Numbered from the stretch's first letter, positions 34,776 to 44,603 are shown. The stretch: DNA of 64,000 nucleotides from Pseudomonas migulae (GCF_024169315.1 NZ_JALJWR010000001.1:2964501-3028500), one strand, 5' to 3'. Program-made: numbers and translations. Notes: generated by a model not told the origin, from the sequence alone.

Positions 34776-36107
34776 ATGAGCCCACAGCAAAAAGTCCTGA
34801 TCGTCGACGACGAACCCGATATCCGCGAACTCCTGGAAATCACCCTGGGACGAATGAAACTCGACACTTTCAGCGCCCGCAACCTTGGCGAAGCCCAGGC
34901 CCTGTTGAAGCGCGAAACGTTCGATCTGTGCCTGACCGACATGCGCCTGCCGGACGGTACTGGCCTTGAGCTGGTGCAACACATTCAGCAACGCTATCCC
35001 CAACTGCCGGTGGCCATGATCACCGCTTACGGCAACCTCGAAACAGCGATCAACGCGCTCAAGGCCGGTGCTTTCGACTTCCTGACCAAACCGGTGGACC
35101 TCGCCCGCCTGCGCGAACTGGTCACCAGTGCACTGCGCATGCCCGCGCCGGGGGTCACCGTCGATCGTCGCTTGCTGGGTGATTCGTTGCCCATGCGCAA
35201 TTTGCGTAAACAAATCGACAAGCTGGCCCGCAGCCAGGCGCCGGTGTACATCAGCGGCGAGTCCGGCAGCGGCAAGGAATTGGTCGCCCGGCTGATCCAT
35301 GAACAAGGGTCGCGCGCCAACCAGCCGTTTGTGCCGGTGAACTGCGGGGCGATCCCGTCGGAACTGATGGAGAGCGAATTTTTCGGACATCGCAAAGGCA
35401 GCTTCAGCGGCGCCATCGAAGACAAACCCGGATTATTCCAGGCCGCCCATGGCGGCACGCTGTTTCTCGATGAAGTGGCTGATTTACCGCTGGCGATGCA
35501 AGTAAAACTGTTGCGGGCGATTCAGGAAAAAGCCGTTCGCAGCGTGGGCGGGCAACAGGAAACCGTGGTCGATGTGCGCATCCTGTGCGCCACCCACAAA
35601 GACCTCGCCGCTGAAGTTGCCGCCGAACGCTTTCGCCAGGATTTGTACTACCGACTCAACGTCATCGAACTACGAGTTCCGCCGTTGCGCGAACGCCGCG
35701 ATGACATCGAATCCTTGGCTAGCCATGTTCTCAAGCGCCTGGCCGCCGGCACCGGCCACCCCGCCGCAAAACTCCACCCGCAAGCCCTTGAAGCGTTGAA
35801 AAGCTATCGCTTCCCGGGCAACGTGCGGGAACTGGAGAACATGCTCGAACGGGCTCACACCTTGTGCGAAAACAAACAAATCGAAGCCACCGATCTGCGA
35901 CTGACCGAAGGCAACTGCACCGCTGACAGTGGGGTGCCGGACCTGACTCAGATCGACAATCTGGAAGACTATCTGGATAACGTCGAACGCAAACTCATCC
36001 TCCAGGCCCTGGAGGAAACCCGCTGGAACCGCACGGCGGCGGCTCAGCGGTTGAATTTGTCGTTTCGGTCGATGCGTTACAGGCTGAAGAAATTCGGTTT
36101 GGATTGA
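34776..36107 (+). CDS. pilR: PilR, NtrC-type response regulator
   Basis: A 443-residue sigma54 activator. The receiver domain has VDDEPDIREL and the phosphorylated Asp in LTDMRLPDG (near residue 54). The AAA+ domain has Walker A GESGSGKELVARL and Walker B GGTLFLDEV. The GAFTGA loop that contacts sigma54 is GSFSGA here. A Fis-type helix-turn-helix closes the protein (WNRTAAAQRLNLSFRSMRYR). The ATG at 34776 gives the normal PilR length; upstream in-frame codons lie inside pilS. Confidence 0.95.
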   Translation: MSPQQKVLIVDDEPDIRELLEITLGRMKLDTFSARNLGEAQALLKRETFDLCLTDMRLPDGTGLELVQHIQQRYPQLPVAMITAYGNLETAINALKAGAFDFLTKPVDLARLRELVTSALRMPAPGVTVDRRLLGDSLPMRNLRKQIDKLARSQAPVYISGESGSGKELVARLIHEQGSRANQPFVPVNCGAIPSELMESEFFGHRKGSFSGAIEDKPGLFQAAHGGTLFLDEVADLPLAMQVKLLRAIQEKAVRSVGGQQETVVDVRILCATHKDLAAEVAAERFRQDLYYRLNVIELRVPPLRERRDDIESLASHVLKRLAAGTGHPAAKLHPQALEALKSYRFPGNVRELENMLERAHTLCENKQIEATDLRLTEGNCTADSGVPDLTQIDNLEDYLDNVERKLILQALEETRWNRTAAAQRLNLSFRSMRYRLKKFGLD

Positions 36108-36116
36108 GGGCCTTTT

Positions 36117-36201
36117 CGCGGGCAAGCCCGCTCCCACAGGATTTGAGTCGATTGAAAGTGTTGTGATCGACACAAGACCTGTGGGAGCGGGCTTGCCCGC
36201 G
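36117..36201. repeat. REPIN: paired REP sequences
   Basis: Two inverted arms, CGCGGGCAAGCCCGCTCCCA... at 36117-36140 and its complement at 36178-36201, with 37 bases between. They fill the gap between the convergent pilR and thiO genes. Confidence 0.9.
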
Positions 36202-36225
36202 ATGGCGATCCGACAGACACCGCGA

Positions 36226-37326
36226 TTAAATTCGCCCGGTCGGCGCATACGGCGCCGGATCAATGATCGGCGCCCTGCCCAGCATCACATCCGCAAACAA
36301 CTGGCACGACGCCGGTGCCAGCACCAGGCCGTTGCGGTAATGCCCGCAGTTGAGCCATAGCCCTTTAAAACCCGGTACCCGGCCAATGTAGGGAATCCCC
36401 TCTGGCGAACCCGGTCGCAGCCCGGCCCAGTGCCCGACCACCTCGGCCTCGGCCAGCGCTGGAATCAGCTCAACCGCAGAGGCCTTCAGACTCTCCAGCG
36501 CAGCTTCGGTCGGGGTCTTGTCGAAGCCTTCATGCTCCAGCGTACTGCCAATCAGAATGTGTCCATCCCGACGAGGAATTGCGTAACGCCCCTTGGCCAG
36601 CACCATGCTCGGCAGGAAGTCGGCCGCGCACTTGTACAGGATCATCTGCCCTTTCACAGGCTCGACCGGCAATTCCAGCCCAAGACTCTTGAGCAAATCA
36701 CCGCTCCAGGCGCCAGCCGTCAGCACCACTTGATCACCGTGGATCGCGCCCGACGATGTCTGCACACCGACAACGTTATCACCTTCACGGATAAACCCGC
36801 TGACTTCGCAATGCTCATGAATCGTCACGTTCGGCAACGCCAGCAAAGCCGCCTTGAGGGATTTCACCAGCCGCGGATTGCGCACGTTGGCCACGGCGGC
36901 CATGTAGATCGCCCGGGAGAAACCGGAACCCAGTACCGGCACGGCGTCATGCGCCGCCGAGATATCCACAGCCTTCAGCGGACGGTTTTCCCGCTCGGCC
37001 CAGGCCAGTGCCTCGGCCTCATCGTCCAGATCCAGCCAGTACAGGCCGGTGGTGTGAACCTCGGGATCAACTCCGGTCGCGGCAAACAGCCGCTCGCCGA
37101 GCTGTGGATAAAAATCCTGGGACCAATGGGCCAGTGCGGTGACTGCCGGGCTGTAGCGCCATGGGTAGAGCGGGGAAACGATGCCTCCCCCCGCCCAGGA
37201 CGATTCCTGACCGACATTCGAACGGTCCAGCAGCACGACGCTCTGTACTTCGGATGCGAGATTGAACGCCGTCAGCAGGCCAATCACACCGCCGCCGACA
37301 ATCACCACTTGCTGTTGCATGGTCAT
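36226..37326 (-). CDS. thiO: ThiO, glycine oxidase
   Basis: A 366-residue FAD-dependent amine oxidase. The start chosen is ATG 37326 (GGA seven bases upstream); ATG 37320 and TTG 37338 are also in frame. The FAD-binding motif VVIVGGGVIGLLTAFNLA opens the protein, and SSWAGGGIVSPLYPWRY and GHWAGLRPGSPEGIPYIG match the glycine oxidase/DadA fold. ThiO oxidises glycine to iminoglycine for the thiazole of thiamine. It stands next to the minor pilin operon by chance of synteny. Confidence 0.93.
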   Translation of the reverse strand: MTMQQQVVIVGGGVIGLLTAFNLASEVQSVVLLDRSNVGQESSWAGGGIVSPLYPWRYSPAVTALAHWSQDFYPQLGERLFAATGVDPEVHTTGLYWLDLDDEAEALAWAERENRPLKAVDISAAHDAVPVLGSGFSRAIYMAAVANVRNPRLVKSLKAALLALPNVTIHEHCEVSGFIREGDNVVGVQTSSGAIHGDQVVLTAGAWSGDLLKSLGLELPVEPVKGQMILYKCAADFLPSMVLAKGRYAIPRRDGHILIGSTLEHEGFDKTPTEAALESLKASAVELIPALAEAEVVGHWAGLRPGSPEGIPYIGRVPGFKGLWLNCGHYRNGLVLAPASCQLFADVMLGRAPIIDPAPYAPTGRI

Positions 37327-37383
37327 GTTCCGATCCAAACGTTAGATAGACAGAGGGCGCAAAAGGCGCCCGAAAAAAGAAAC

Positions 37384-37782
37384 TCAGCGCCCCCAGCAAT
37401 CCTTGGTGGTTACCCCGGTCTTTGCACCGACCATGCTCCTGACACCGGTGTTGGTGATGGTGAAATCGCCACACTTGTCAGTGGCCATGCTGCCGGCCTT
37501 GCGTGTGGCGGTCAGCAGGAAGGTCTGGTCGGTCAGGGTCGGGGTGATCGTGTAGTAGTCATTACCGGTGCTCAGAACGCTGATACCGGTGTAGACATTA
37601 TTCTTCGAGTAAAACCGTTCGAGAATTTGCGCCTGCTCGGAGAGCAGACCGGCCACCTCAGCCCGACGCCCCTTTTTCACGTATTCGGTGAGGCTCGGGT
37701 AGCCAATGGTGATGACGATCCCGATGATCGCAATCACGATCATGATTTCGATCAGGGTAAAACCTCGGTTGGATCTGCGCAT
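37384..37782 (-). CDS. pilE: PilE, minor pilin
   Basis: A 132-residue type IV prepilin. The leader MRRSNRG is cut before FTLIEIMIVIAIIGI, with the +5 Glu present. The C-terminal region has two Cys (DKCGDF and DCWGR) that likely form the usual disulfide loop. PilE primes pilus assembly together with the other minor pilins and PilY1. It is the last gene of the operon and lies 14 bases after pilY1. Confidence 0.92.
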   Translation of the reverse strand: MRRSNRGFTLIEIMIVIAIIGIVITIGYPSLTEYVKKGRRAEVAGLLSEQAQILERFYSKNNVYTGISVLSTGNDYYTITPTLTDQTFLLTATRKAGSMATDKCGDFTITNTGVRSMVGAKTGVTTKDCWGR

Positions 37783-37796
37783 GCCTCAACTCTCAC

Positions 37797-40700
37797 TCAC
37801 TGAATTTGTCGCCACATGATGCGACGGCTGCCGCCACCGCCTTTTTCAACAAGCCTGGCCACCGCGCCACTGGTATCTCCTACGAGCTTACCGGTACCGC
37901 CGTTGACGATGGCGTTCAACATCGGAATCCCGCCCGTAAAGATCACACCACTGGACAACGCGTCGCTGCTGTCGACTAACCCGTCGCCGTTGGTGTCGAG
38001 TACCGCGTAGTTGAGCATCTTACCGCTGAACGCATCCAGCTCGACCAGTTTGCCGGTGCCGAAACTGGCGCAAGGGTCCGTTGTGTCCACGTTGGCCGTC
38101 GTAAATACGATGCGCCCCAGCACCAGAGCCGCCTGGTTGATCACCCGCTCACCGGTCAATACGCTGTTGTAGACCAGAGGCAGGTACCAGCCCTTCTCCG
38201 CCGGATAAGTCACTTCGTTCTGGCTGGTAGTGATGAACTGTCCCGAGCTTCCCGAGAACACGCCCGTCACCGACTGGATCTGCAAACTGGACGTGGTGAT
38301 CTGCCCGGAACCGCCGTCCGCATCCCACACCGCATAAAACGCCTGCAAATCCTTGTTGGTCTTGTCGATGGTCTCGTTGAATTTGCCGGTGCCGAAAAAC
38401 ACTACTTTGCCGCCCAGGGAGTTGTCCGCGAGCAATGGCTGCGCAGTGATCGGCTGCGTGGCACCACCTGCTGCGGTGAACAACGGCTTGCCGGAAAACG
38501 CTACGCCCCAGTTGTCCGTGCTGGTGCCGCTTAAATCAAATTTCCACAGCCTTCCCTTCAGGTCGCCACCATAGGCGGCCTGCACCACATTCTGCGAGTT
38601 GACCTTGAGCTTCACCGACGACAAGCCGTTGGTGGTTTCCGTACTGTCGACCACGATTTTCTTGATCAGTGACCCATCAAGGGCATCCACCACGTACAAC
38701 GCTGCCACGCCCGAGTTGCTGCCATAGCCGTTGGAGATGAACGCTGCCCACCGCCCATTCGACAAGCGTGCCACTTCCGGACGGGCGTAGGCATAACCCA
38801 GATCATTGAAAACGTTCGCCGGGTTTGCAGTCGCGGGAGCACTGATTTCCCACAACGCCTTGATCACGTTACTGGGCGAAGCGTCGAACAGCTGCAACGC
38901 GTAAAACGTCTTGCCACCCGCCCCTGTCCCGCCGATCGCCAGGGTTTTCCAGGCGCTGTTGAGTTGCGCATCGAACACGCCGACCTGGCCGTCGACCAGA
39001 AACTTGTGACTGACACCGTTGATGTAAGCGGTATCGGCGATATAGCGCAGCGATGGCAAGACACTGGAAGGCATGTAGGCATAGCGCCTGGCACCGTTAC
39101 CCGTGTCGATGACGCTGACAAAACCGTCGTTGCCGTTGACCACCAGGCTATTTTTCATGTTGATGGCTTTTGTAGCCAGATAGGTGCTGTAGCTGGTGTC
39201 ACCGGTCAGATCGGCCGCGGTTTTTTCCGTCGGCGAGGCCAGCACCAGTGGCGAGTTGATGATATCGCCGAGCAGCACGCTGCGCACCTTCAGGCCGGTT
39301 TTGTTGGTGCCTTTGCTCCACTCCACCAGATCAATGCCAGTGATACCGGTGGGAAGGCCCTGGCCCAGCACCGTCTGCTGCGCCGGGGAAAAACTGGTGA
39401 AGGCCAAAGTGATCGGCGCGTTGCTCGCAGTGTTCCAGGATTGGTAAACGGGAGCGGTGGCGCCGGGGACGATGGCCGTGTCGGTAGTCCAGAGCACCGC
39501 TGCGGTATTCACCGCGCCCGTAGCGGTGATCCCATAGGACTTGATCGTGCCGCGCCAATCCTTGGGGTCATAGCTGGTCTGATAGTAGGAGGAACCGACA
39601 CCGACGATGGAACTGCTGGTAGTGCCACTTCCTCCTGAACCGGCCTTGGAGGTGATGTCGCTCAATGCCGATGACAACGCGGCATTGAGGCCGGCACTGT
39701 CCGCGGCCTGGTAGTACCTGCCTTGCCCGTAGGTCGCCGCATCCGACAACATCTGATTCGCGGCAGTGAAACCTACCGTGTAGGTGTTCATGTTCTGTTT
39801 GGGGAAATCCGTGGCGTTCCAGTTCTTGCCGGCGGCATCGGTACCGGTTGTGCGCATGTCGATGTCGAAGGCGAATTTGGCGATGTCGTCCAGATAAAGG
39901 GTATCGCCTTCGCCATCCCCCGAAAGGTTGTCACCATCGTTCGCGCTTTTGCCATCCCAGTTTGGCAAGCTGATGCCACCGAGCGGATCGTTGGTCGGAA
40001 ACGTCCGGTCGAACGTAGGCAGGCCATCGGTGATCACCACGCCATAGTTTTTCTGGCATCGGTACTGGATCGGGCTGGTGTAAGTGGTTGGCGTGGAGTT
40101 GTAGTACGGCGCCATGCCGCGCATGTAGCGCGTGATCTCGTAATAGGTTTCCGCCAGCGGGGTATTGGCGATTGCACTCAAACCCGTGATCGATGAAATC
40201 AGGTCATCGAAGTTATCGTCCGCTCTATCCTGGGTAATGCTGCCAACGGGAGACAGATCACTGACTGCTCGGGCAATAAAACCACCGGGGCCGGAGTTGG
40301 AGCCCGTAGGCGGATTGAACGTCGACAGGCCGATACGTAGCGCGCGATTACTGGTAACGAGTTTTTTCGACACATCCTTCGCGACATTCATACGGTAATC
40401 GTTGGGGATGGCACCTGTGGTGAAGTCCCTGCTCGAACCCGTCACCAGACTCACCAGATAAGACAGATAGTCAGCCGTATAACGCGTGTTTTCATTGCCC
40501 ACCGGATCGGGCAGCTTCAGGCATACCGATGACAGCCCCAAAAAGCCCCGATAGAAGCCGTACCAGTTGCCGTTGGTGGAGCAACCGCCGCGATTGAGGC
40601 TCGACAAGGCAATATTGGTATCGCTCATGTCCAGATTCTGACCGCCGAAACATGACGAGTTGGAATTGCAATTCGCAATTTGCGCCTGATTGGCTGTCGG

Positions 40701-40901
40701 ATTGAAATCCGGCGCCCAAATGATGTTGTTCATGCTTCCCGAATCGTCGATCAGCAGCATCACGTTTGGCGGCACCGCCGCAGCGCTCAGCAGGGGCGAG
40801 TCAGAAGGCGAGAACGCGTACGCAGGAGCCGACAGGTACAGGCCCACTGCAACGCCGCAAAGCAGCCGCCAGATCCCGGAACACCTATCAGTACTTGGCA
40901 T
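37797..40901 (-). CDS. pilY1: PilY1, pilus tip adhesin
   Basis: A 1034-residue protein from the ATG at 40901. The start is chosen because a signal peptide follows (LLCGVAVGLYLSAPAYA); the frame stays open to 40991, but those codons fall within pilX. The N-terminal part has a von Willebrand A-like region with a MIDAS motif DDSGSM near residue 53. The C-terminal half is the PilY1 beta-propeller, where a calcium-binding loop DTNGDGLVDSSD is clear. It supports pilus extension, adhesion and surface sensing. Its ATG lies inside pilX, with 14 bases of overlap. Confidence 0.93.
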   Translation of the reverse strand: MPSTDRCSGIWRLLCGVAVGLYLSAPAYAFSPSDSPLLSAAAVPPNVMLLIDDSGSMNNIIWAPDFNPTANQAQIANCNSNSSCFGGQNLDMSDTNIALSSLNRGGCSTNGNWYGFYRGFLGLSSVCLKLPDPVGNENTRYTADYLSYLVSLVTGSSRDFTTGAIPNDYRMNVAKDVSKKLVTSNRALRIGLSTFNPPTGSNSGPGGFIARAVSDLSPVGSITQDRADDNFDDLISSITGLSAIANTPLAETYYEITRYMRGMAPYYNSTPTTYTSPIQYRCQKNYGVVITDGLPTFDRTFPTNDPLGGISLPNWDGKSANDGDNLSGDGEGDTLYLDDIAKFAFDIDMRTTGTDAAGKNWNATDFPKQNMNTYTVGFTAANQMLSDAATYGQGRYYQAADSAGLNAALSSALSDITSKAGSGGSGTTSSSIVGVGSSYYQTSYDPKDWRGTIKSYGITATGAVNTAAVLWTTDTAIVPGATAPVYQSWNTASNAPITLAFTSFSPAQQTVLGQGLPTGITGIDLVEWSKGTNKTGLKVRSVLLGDIINSPLVLASPTEKTAADLTGDTSYSTYLATKAINMKNSLVVNGNDGFVSVIDTGNGARRYAYMPSSVLPSLRYIADTAYINGVSHKFLVDGQVGVFDAQLNSAWKTLAIGGTGAGGKTFYALQLFDASPSNVIKALWEISAPATANPANVFNDLGYAYARPEVARLSNGRWAAFISNGYGSNSGVAALYVVDALDGSLIKKIVVDSTETTNGLSSVKLKVNSQNVVQAAYGGDLKGRLWKFDLSGTSTDNWGVAFSGKPLFTAAGGATQPITAQPLLADNSLGGKVVFFGTGKFNETIDKTNKDLQAFYAVWDADGGSGQITTSSLQIQSVTGVFSGSSGQFITTSQNEVTYPAEKGWYLPLVYNSVLTGERVINQAALVLGRIVFTTANVDTTDPCASFGTGKLVELDAFSGKMLNYAVLDTNGDGLVDSSDALSSGVIFTGGIPMLNAIVNGGTGKLVGDTSGAVARLVEKGGGGSRRIMWRQIQ

Positions 40902-41361
40902 AGATGCTCTCCACCACACTGCGAACGTTATTGCCGACGATGGCCACTGCCGTGACCCGATAAAGCGTCGCAGAGGTGTTGCTCGGTACATTCACGGCGT
41001 TCAATGTGGTGCCGATGTTCTGCACCCCGTAGAAACCGTTGGCGGCGGCGATCCAGGTGACCCCCGAAGTGGAATTGAGACCGGCAGCCGTGAGGGTCGA
41101 TGACTCGGCGGGCGGCAAACATTGATTGCCGCTGCAAACCGGCAATGCATAAGTACTCAGTTGCACCGCACTTTCACCGATGCGCAACACGGCTTCGGCG
41201 ATCTGGAACGACTGATTGCGCAAGGTCACGCTGCTGGCCATTTTTTCCTGCAAGGTGGCGTTCTGCATTGATGAAAGGCCGATCAGCGTCAGCAACAGGA
41301 GGAACACCAGACTGACCAGCAATGCCATGCCTCGCTGGGAGCTCACAGAAGAAAAATTCAT
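40888..41361 (-). CDS. pilX: PilX, minor pilin
   Basis: A 157-residue prepilin. The ATG at 41361 follows GGGAGAGGGCC, a good ribosome site; an upstream in-frame start at 41403 lies inside pilW. The leader ends QRG before MALLVSLVFLLLLTLIGL. The mature +5 residue is Val, not Glu; GspK-type tip subunits also lack this Glu. The rest is the PilX_N fold with a Cys pair (VCSGNQC). It belongs to the tip complex. Confidence 0.9.
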   Translation of the reverse strand: MNFSSVSSQRGMALLVSLVFLLLLTLIGLSSMQNATLQEKMASSVTLRNQSFQIAEAVLRIGESAVQLSTYALPVCSGNQCLPPAESSTLTAAGLNSTSGVTWIAAANGFYGVQNIGTTLNAVNVPSNTSATLYRVTAVAIVGNNVRSVVESIYAKY

Positions 41362-41374
41362 CGGCCCTCTCCCC

Positions 41375-42088
41375 TCATGGCAAGCGATTGCGCAATGCGG
41401 CAACGACGGTGAAGGTTTGCTCGCTTACGCGACTGTTCGGATCAAAGAGGGTGAGCGTCAAACGCACACTGCGGATTCGCGCAGGGTCGGTCGGGTTGGC
41501 GCTGTAACTGGAGGCCGCCGTATCGGTGGCCGATGCAGCAAGACCGAAGAGCACAGTGAAAGCCCTGACGTTATCGACCAGCACCGCCTGAGTTGGCGTC
41601 CCGATGCCACTGCCCATGGTCAATTGGCCGTTCTTGAGGCTGTAGATCAATCGTCGAATCGGAAACGCCAGTTGTCCCGTCGCAGGCGTCTGCACATTGG
41701 AATATGCCGTCGCTGTGTTTCGGCAATCGGAAACCACCGTCCAGGTGGGCGTACCGCCGCCCGCACCCACATCGGCGGTCACCAGGATCAGCTTGAGCGT
41801 GGAATTGTCCCAACTGATCGGCGCTACCTGACTGAGATAAAAACTTCCTCCCGCGCTGGCATCGGTAATCGTTCCCAGGCAACCAAACATCCCCACCATG
41901 CGAATTTCCTGAATCATCTTGCTCAGCACGAAACGCGCATCTTCCTGTATGTTCGCCGCCGCGTTCTGGCTGACGTAGGTGTTCTTGGCCGCGATAAAAA
42001 CCTGCGCCACGCCGAGTACCACGACCAGGCTCAATGCCAGGGCGATCAGCATTTCGATCAGGCCGAAACCTCTGTTGAGCCGGTTCAT
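41375..42088 (-). CDS. pilW: PilW, minor pilin
   Basis: A 237-residue prepilin with leader MNRLNRG cut before FGLIEMLIALALSLVVVLG (+5 Glu present). The large C-terminal beta domain is typical of PilW, which helps build the pilus tip complex with PilV, PilX and PilY1. Its ATG overlaps the pilV stop codon by four bases. Confidence 0.9.
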   Translation of the reverse strand: MNRLNRGFGLIEMLIALALSLVVVLGVAQVFIAAKNTYVSQNAAANIQEDARFVLSKMIQEIRMVGMFGCLGTITDASAGGSFYLSQVAPISWDNSTLKLILVTADVGAGGGTPTWTVVSDCRNTATAYSNVQTPATGQLAFPIRRLIYSLKNGQLTMGSGIGTPTQAVLVDNVRAFTVLFGLAASATDTAASSYSANPTDPARIRSVRLTLTLFDPNSRVSEQTFTVVAALRNRLP

Positions 42089-42534
42089 GGCGTCGCCACC
42101 GGATCGACCGCGGCACGACTGGTCAGCACAAAGCTGCGTCGGGAATTGGCGGTGTTGGCTGCCCGGGAGTCGTCCCAGGTAATGGTGATGGTGTACACCC
42201 GCTGATTGAGCGTGACGCTGCCCGTGGCGGTACTGCCGAGGAAACTGACGATGTTGGAGGTGAAGTCGTAGAGATCCTGATCTCGCGCGACATTCAGGTT
42301 GCCCGACGTCGGTGGCGTGACGGTGTAATCGGCGCCGGAGTTGGCGCGGATGCGGTCCATCATGTCATAGGCGATGAAACTGGCCTGGCTGGTCATCCGC
42401 GAGCTGTCAGTGTATTTCAGCGCATTGAGCTGAAACGCCGCCGCCCCCAACAGCCCCACACTCAGAATCAACAACGCCACCAGAACCTCGATCAGCGTCA
42501 TGCCTTCCTGTGCACGCTTGCTCCATCCCCTCAT
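42085..42534 (-). CDS. pilV: PilV, minor pilin
   Basis: A 149-residue prepilin from the ATG at 42534; the frame is open upstream but there lies inside fimU. The leader ends QEG before MTLIEVLVALLILSVGLLG, with the +5 Glu present. PilV links FimU to PilW in the priming complex of type IV pili. Its start codon overlaps the fimU stop as ATGA. Confidence 0.9.
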   Translation of the reverse strand: MRGWSKRAQEGMTLIEVLVALLILSVGLLGAAAFQLNALKYTDSSRMTSQASFIAYDMMDRIRANSGADYTVTPPTSGNLNVARDQDLYDFTSNIVSFLGSTATGSVTLNQRVYTITITWDDSRAANTANSRRSFVLTSRAAVDPVATP

Positions 42535-43004
42535 CCGCAACTTCCACCCAATAGAATTCGTCCGTTCAAACACACCGTCAGCGTCCTGCTTTGCGCCCCC
42601 AGCACATAACTGATCACCACCGCCGTGGACGGTGCCGACAGACCGCCCAGATTATTGAAATCGATGGCGGTCACCCCTGAGGTTAGCGTCAGAGTCGCGC
42701 CGCTGCTCATCGCTGGAACAACCCGCAATACATTGGCCGGAGTGCCAGTACTGTCGTAGACCGCCAATTCCCCGGTCCAGACGCTACCACCGGCCGTTGG
42801 CCGCACGCGGGTGGTAACGCCGCGGTCGATGGCTTCGAGTCGGGCGAAATTCAGGGCACGTTGCAGGTCGCCGATCTCAGTGTCGGCCTTGGTGCCTTGT
42901 ACCGAACGGGTAAACGCCGGCACCGCCAGGGTAATCAGGATCAGAAAAACCGCGAGCGCGACGAGCAACTCGATCAGCGTGAAACCTTTTGTACGATGAT
43001 CCAT
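42531..43004 (-). CDS. fimU: FimU, GspH/FimT-type minor pilin
   Basis: A 157-residue prepilin with leader MDHRTKG cut before FTLIELLVALAVFLILITL, plus a GspH-like domain with a C-terminal Cys pair (VCLNGRILLGGSC). It is the first gene of the leftward minor pilin operon, fimU-pilV-pilW-pilX-pilY1-pilE. fimT diverges from it. FimU connects the minor pilin tip to the PilA filament. Confidence 0.88.
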   Translation of the reverse strand: MDHRTKGFTLIELLVALAVFLILITLAVPAFTRSVQGTKADTEIGDLQRALNFARLEAIDRGVTTRVRPTAGGSVWTGELAVYDSTGTPANVLRVVPAMSSGATLTLTSGVTAIDFNNLGGLSAPSTAVVISYVLGAQSRTLTVCLNGRILLGGSCG

Positions 43005-43136
43005 CGGTGCCCTCCGTTGCCGTCGGCTATACCTGCTGTCTACACGCTAGAACATTCGACCGACAGATGTTCGGTTGTTTTGCCATTACTCGCGCAAGGA
43101 TTGCGCGGGCTACCGCTTTCCAGGGAGGGAGATTTC

Positions 43137-43679
43137 ATGCGTCAGCAGGGTTTCAGTCTGGTTGAACTGCTCATGGGACTGATGATTGTCGGAATTGTTC
43201 TGCAATTGGTCAGTCCGGCGTTCGCAGCGCTAACGGAATCGAACCATCACGAGGAGGCAGCGCAGTCACTAGCCAGCGGTATGCGCAGCGCCAGAAGCGA
43301 GGCGATATCGCGAAACCAGACCGTCGTCATTCACGGGATTAACGACGATTGGGGCCAAGGCTGGCGGATGATTCTGGATTTAAATGGCAAGGGACATGAG
43401 GACAGCAGCAATCCGCTGCTGGTCGAACGTCGAAGTGACACTCAAGTGCCGGTTTTCGGCAATCACTACGTCAGGACTTCCGTACGATTCAGCCATCTGG
43501 GCGAACCTGTGCACGGTGGCTTTCAAGCGGGGACAATACACGTTTGCGCAAAACGCGAGCCGGTGAGCCAGCACCAGGTGGTGCTGGCTCCCAGCGGTCG
43601 CGTCAGCCTGCGTAGCATCAAGACTGTACAGGCGTTGTGCGAGGGAGGAGAAAAATCAAAGCAGCGAACGGACCCGTAA
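43137..43679 (+). CDS. fimT: FimT, GspH-type pseudopilin
   Basis: A 180-residue prepilin. The ATG at 43137 follows GGGAGGGAG, a very good ribosome site, and gives the short leader MRQQG before [18 protein letters not shown] frame open from 42861 is not used. FimT is involved in pilus-linked DNA uptake in related bacteria. Its 3' end overlaps the convergent ispH gene by 24 bases. Confidence 0.85.
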   Translation: MRQQGFSLVELLMGLMIVGIVLQLVSPAFAALTESNHHEEAAQSLASGMRSARSEAISRNQTVVIHGINDDWGQGWRMILDLNGKGHEDSSNPLLVERRSDTQVPVFGNHYVRTSVRFSHLGEPVHGGFQAGTIHVCAKREPVSQHQVVLAPSGRVSLRSIKTVQALCEGGEKSKQRTDP

Positions 43680-44603
43680 CTCTTTAGGCATGGAGAACGT
43701 GATGTTCTCCTCGCGACCGGCCAGCTCATCGGCTCCGGTAGCGCCCCAGGCCTGCAGTTGTTGAATCACGCCGCGCACCAGCACTTCCGGTGCAGAGGCA
43801 CCCGCGGTGATGCCGATACGCTCGACACCATCGAACCAGCTTTTTTTCAGGTCTTCGGCGCCATCGATCAGGTAGGCCGGAGTGGCCATGCGTTCGGCCA
43901 GCTCACGCAGGCGATTGGAGTTGGAGCTGTTCGGGCTGCCGACCACCAACACCACGTCGCATTCGTTAGCCAGTTGCTTGACGGCGTCCTGACGATTTTG
44001 CGTGGCATAGCAGATGTCGTCCTTGCGCGGACCACCGATGGCCGGGAAGCGTGTACGCAGGGCGTCGATGACGCGGCTGGTATCGTCCATGGACAGGGTA
44101 GTCTGGGTCACGAACGCCAGTTTTTCAGGGTTATGCACCTGCAACGCGGCAACGTCTTTTTCATCTTCGACCAGGTAGATCGCGCCACCATTGCTGCCAT
44201 CGTACTGGCCCATGGTGCCTTCGACTTCCGGGTGACCGGCGTGGCCGATGAGGATGCATTCACGGCCGTCGCGGCTGTAACGCGCAACTTCGATGTGCAC
44301 CTTGGTGACCAGCGGGCAGGTCGCATCGAACACTTTCAGGCCTCGGCCGGCGGCTTCGGTGCGCACCGCCTGGGAAACGCCGTGGGCACTGAAGATGACG
44401 ATGACGTCATCCGGCACCTGATCCAGTTCCTCAACGAAAATCGCGCCGCGAGCACGCAGGTCTTCAACGACGAATTTGTTGTGCACCACTTCGTGGCGAA
44501 CATAGATCGGCGGCCCGAAGACTTCCAGGGCGCGGTTGACGATTTCGATCGCCCGGTCCACACCGGCGCAGAAGCCACGGGGGTTGGCGAGTTTGATTTG
44601 CAT
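43656..44603 (-). CDS. ispH: IspH, HMBPP reductase
   Basis: A 315-residue iron-sulfur enzyme, the last step of the MEP isoprenoid pathway, reducing (E)-4-hydroxy-3-methylbut-2-enyl diphosphate to IPP and DMAPP. The three cluster cysteines are in [10 protein letters not shown] (12), DATCPLVTK (~96) and ICYATQNRQ (~200). HSGTVEG-like [13 protein letters not shown] and [11 protein letters not shown] form the substrate site. It follows fkpB on the same strand after a 213-base gap with repeats. Confidence 0.97.
   Translation of the reverse strand: MQIKLANPRGFCAGVDRAIEIVNRALEVFGPPIYVRHEVVHNKFVVEDLRARGAIFVEELDQVPDDVIVIFSAHGVSQAVRTEAAGRGLKVFDATCPLVTKVHIEVARYSRDGRECILIGHAGHPEVEGTMGQYDGSNGGAIYLVEDEKDVAALQVHNPEKLAFVTQTTLSMDDTSRVIDALRTRFPAIGGPRKDDICYATQNRQDAVKQLANECDVVLVVGSPNSSNSNRLRELAERMATPAYLIDGAEDLKKSWFDGVERIGITAGASAPEVLVRGVIQQLQAWGATGADELAGREENITFSMPKELRVRSLL

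Noticed and set aside
37327..37383. Hairpin between pilE and thiO
   Set aside because: A short stem without a T-run in the minus direction; not convincing as a terminator.
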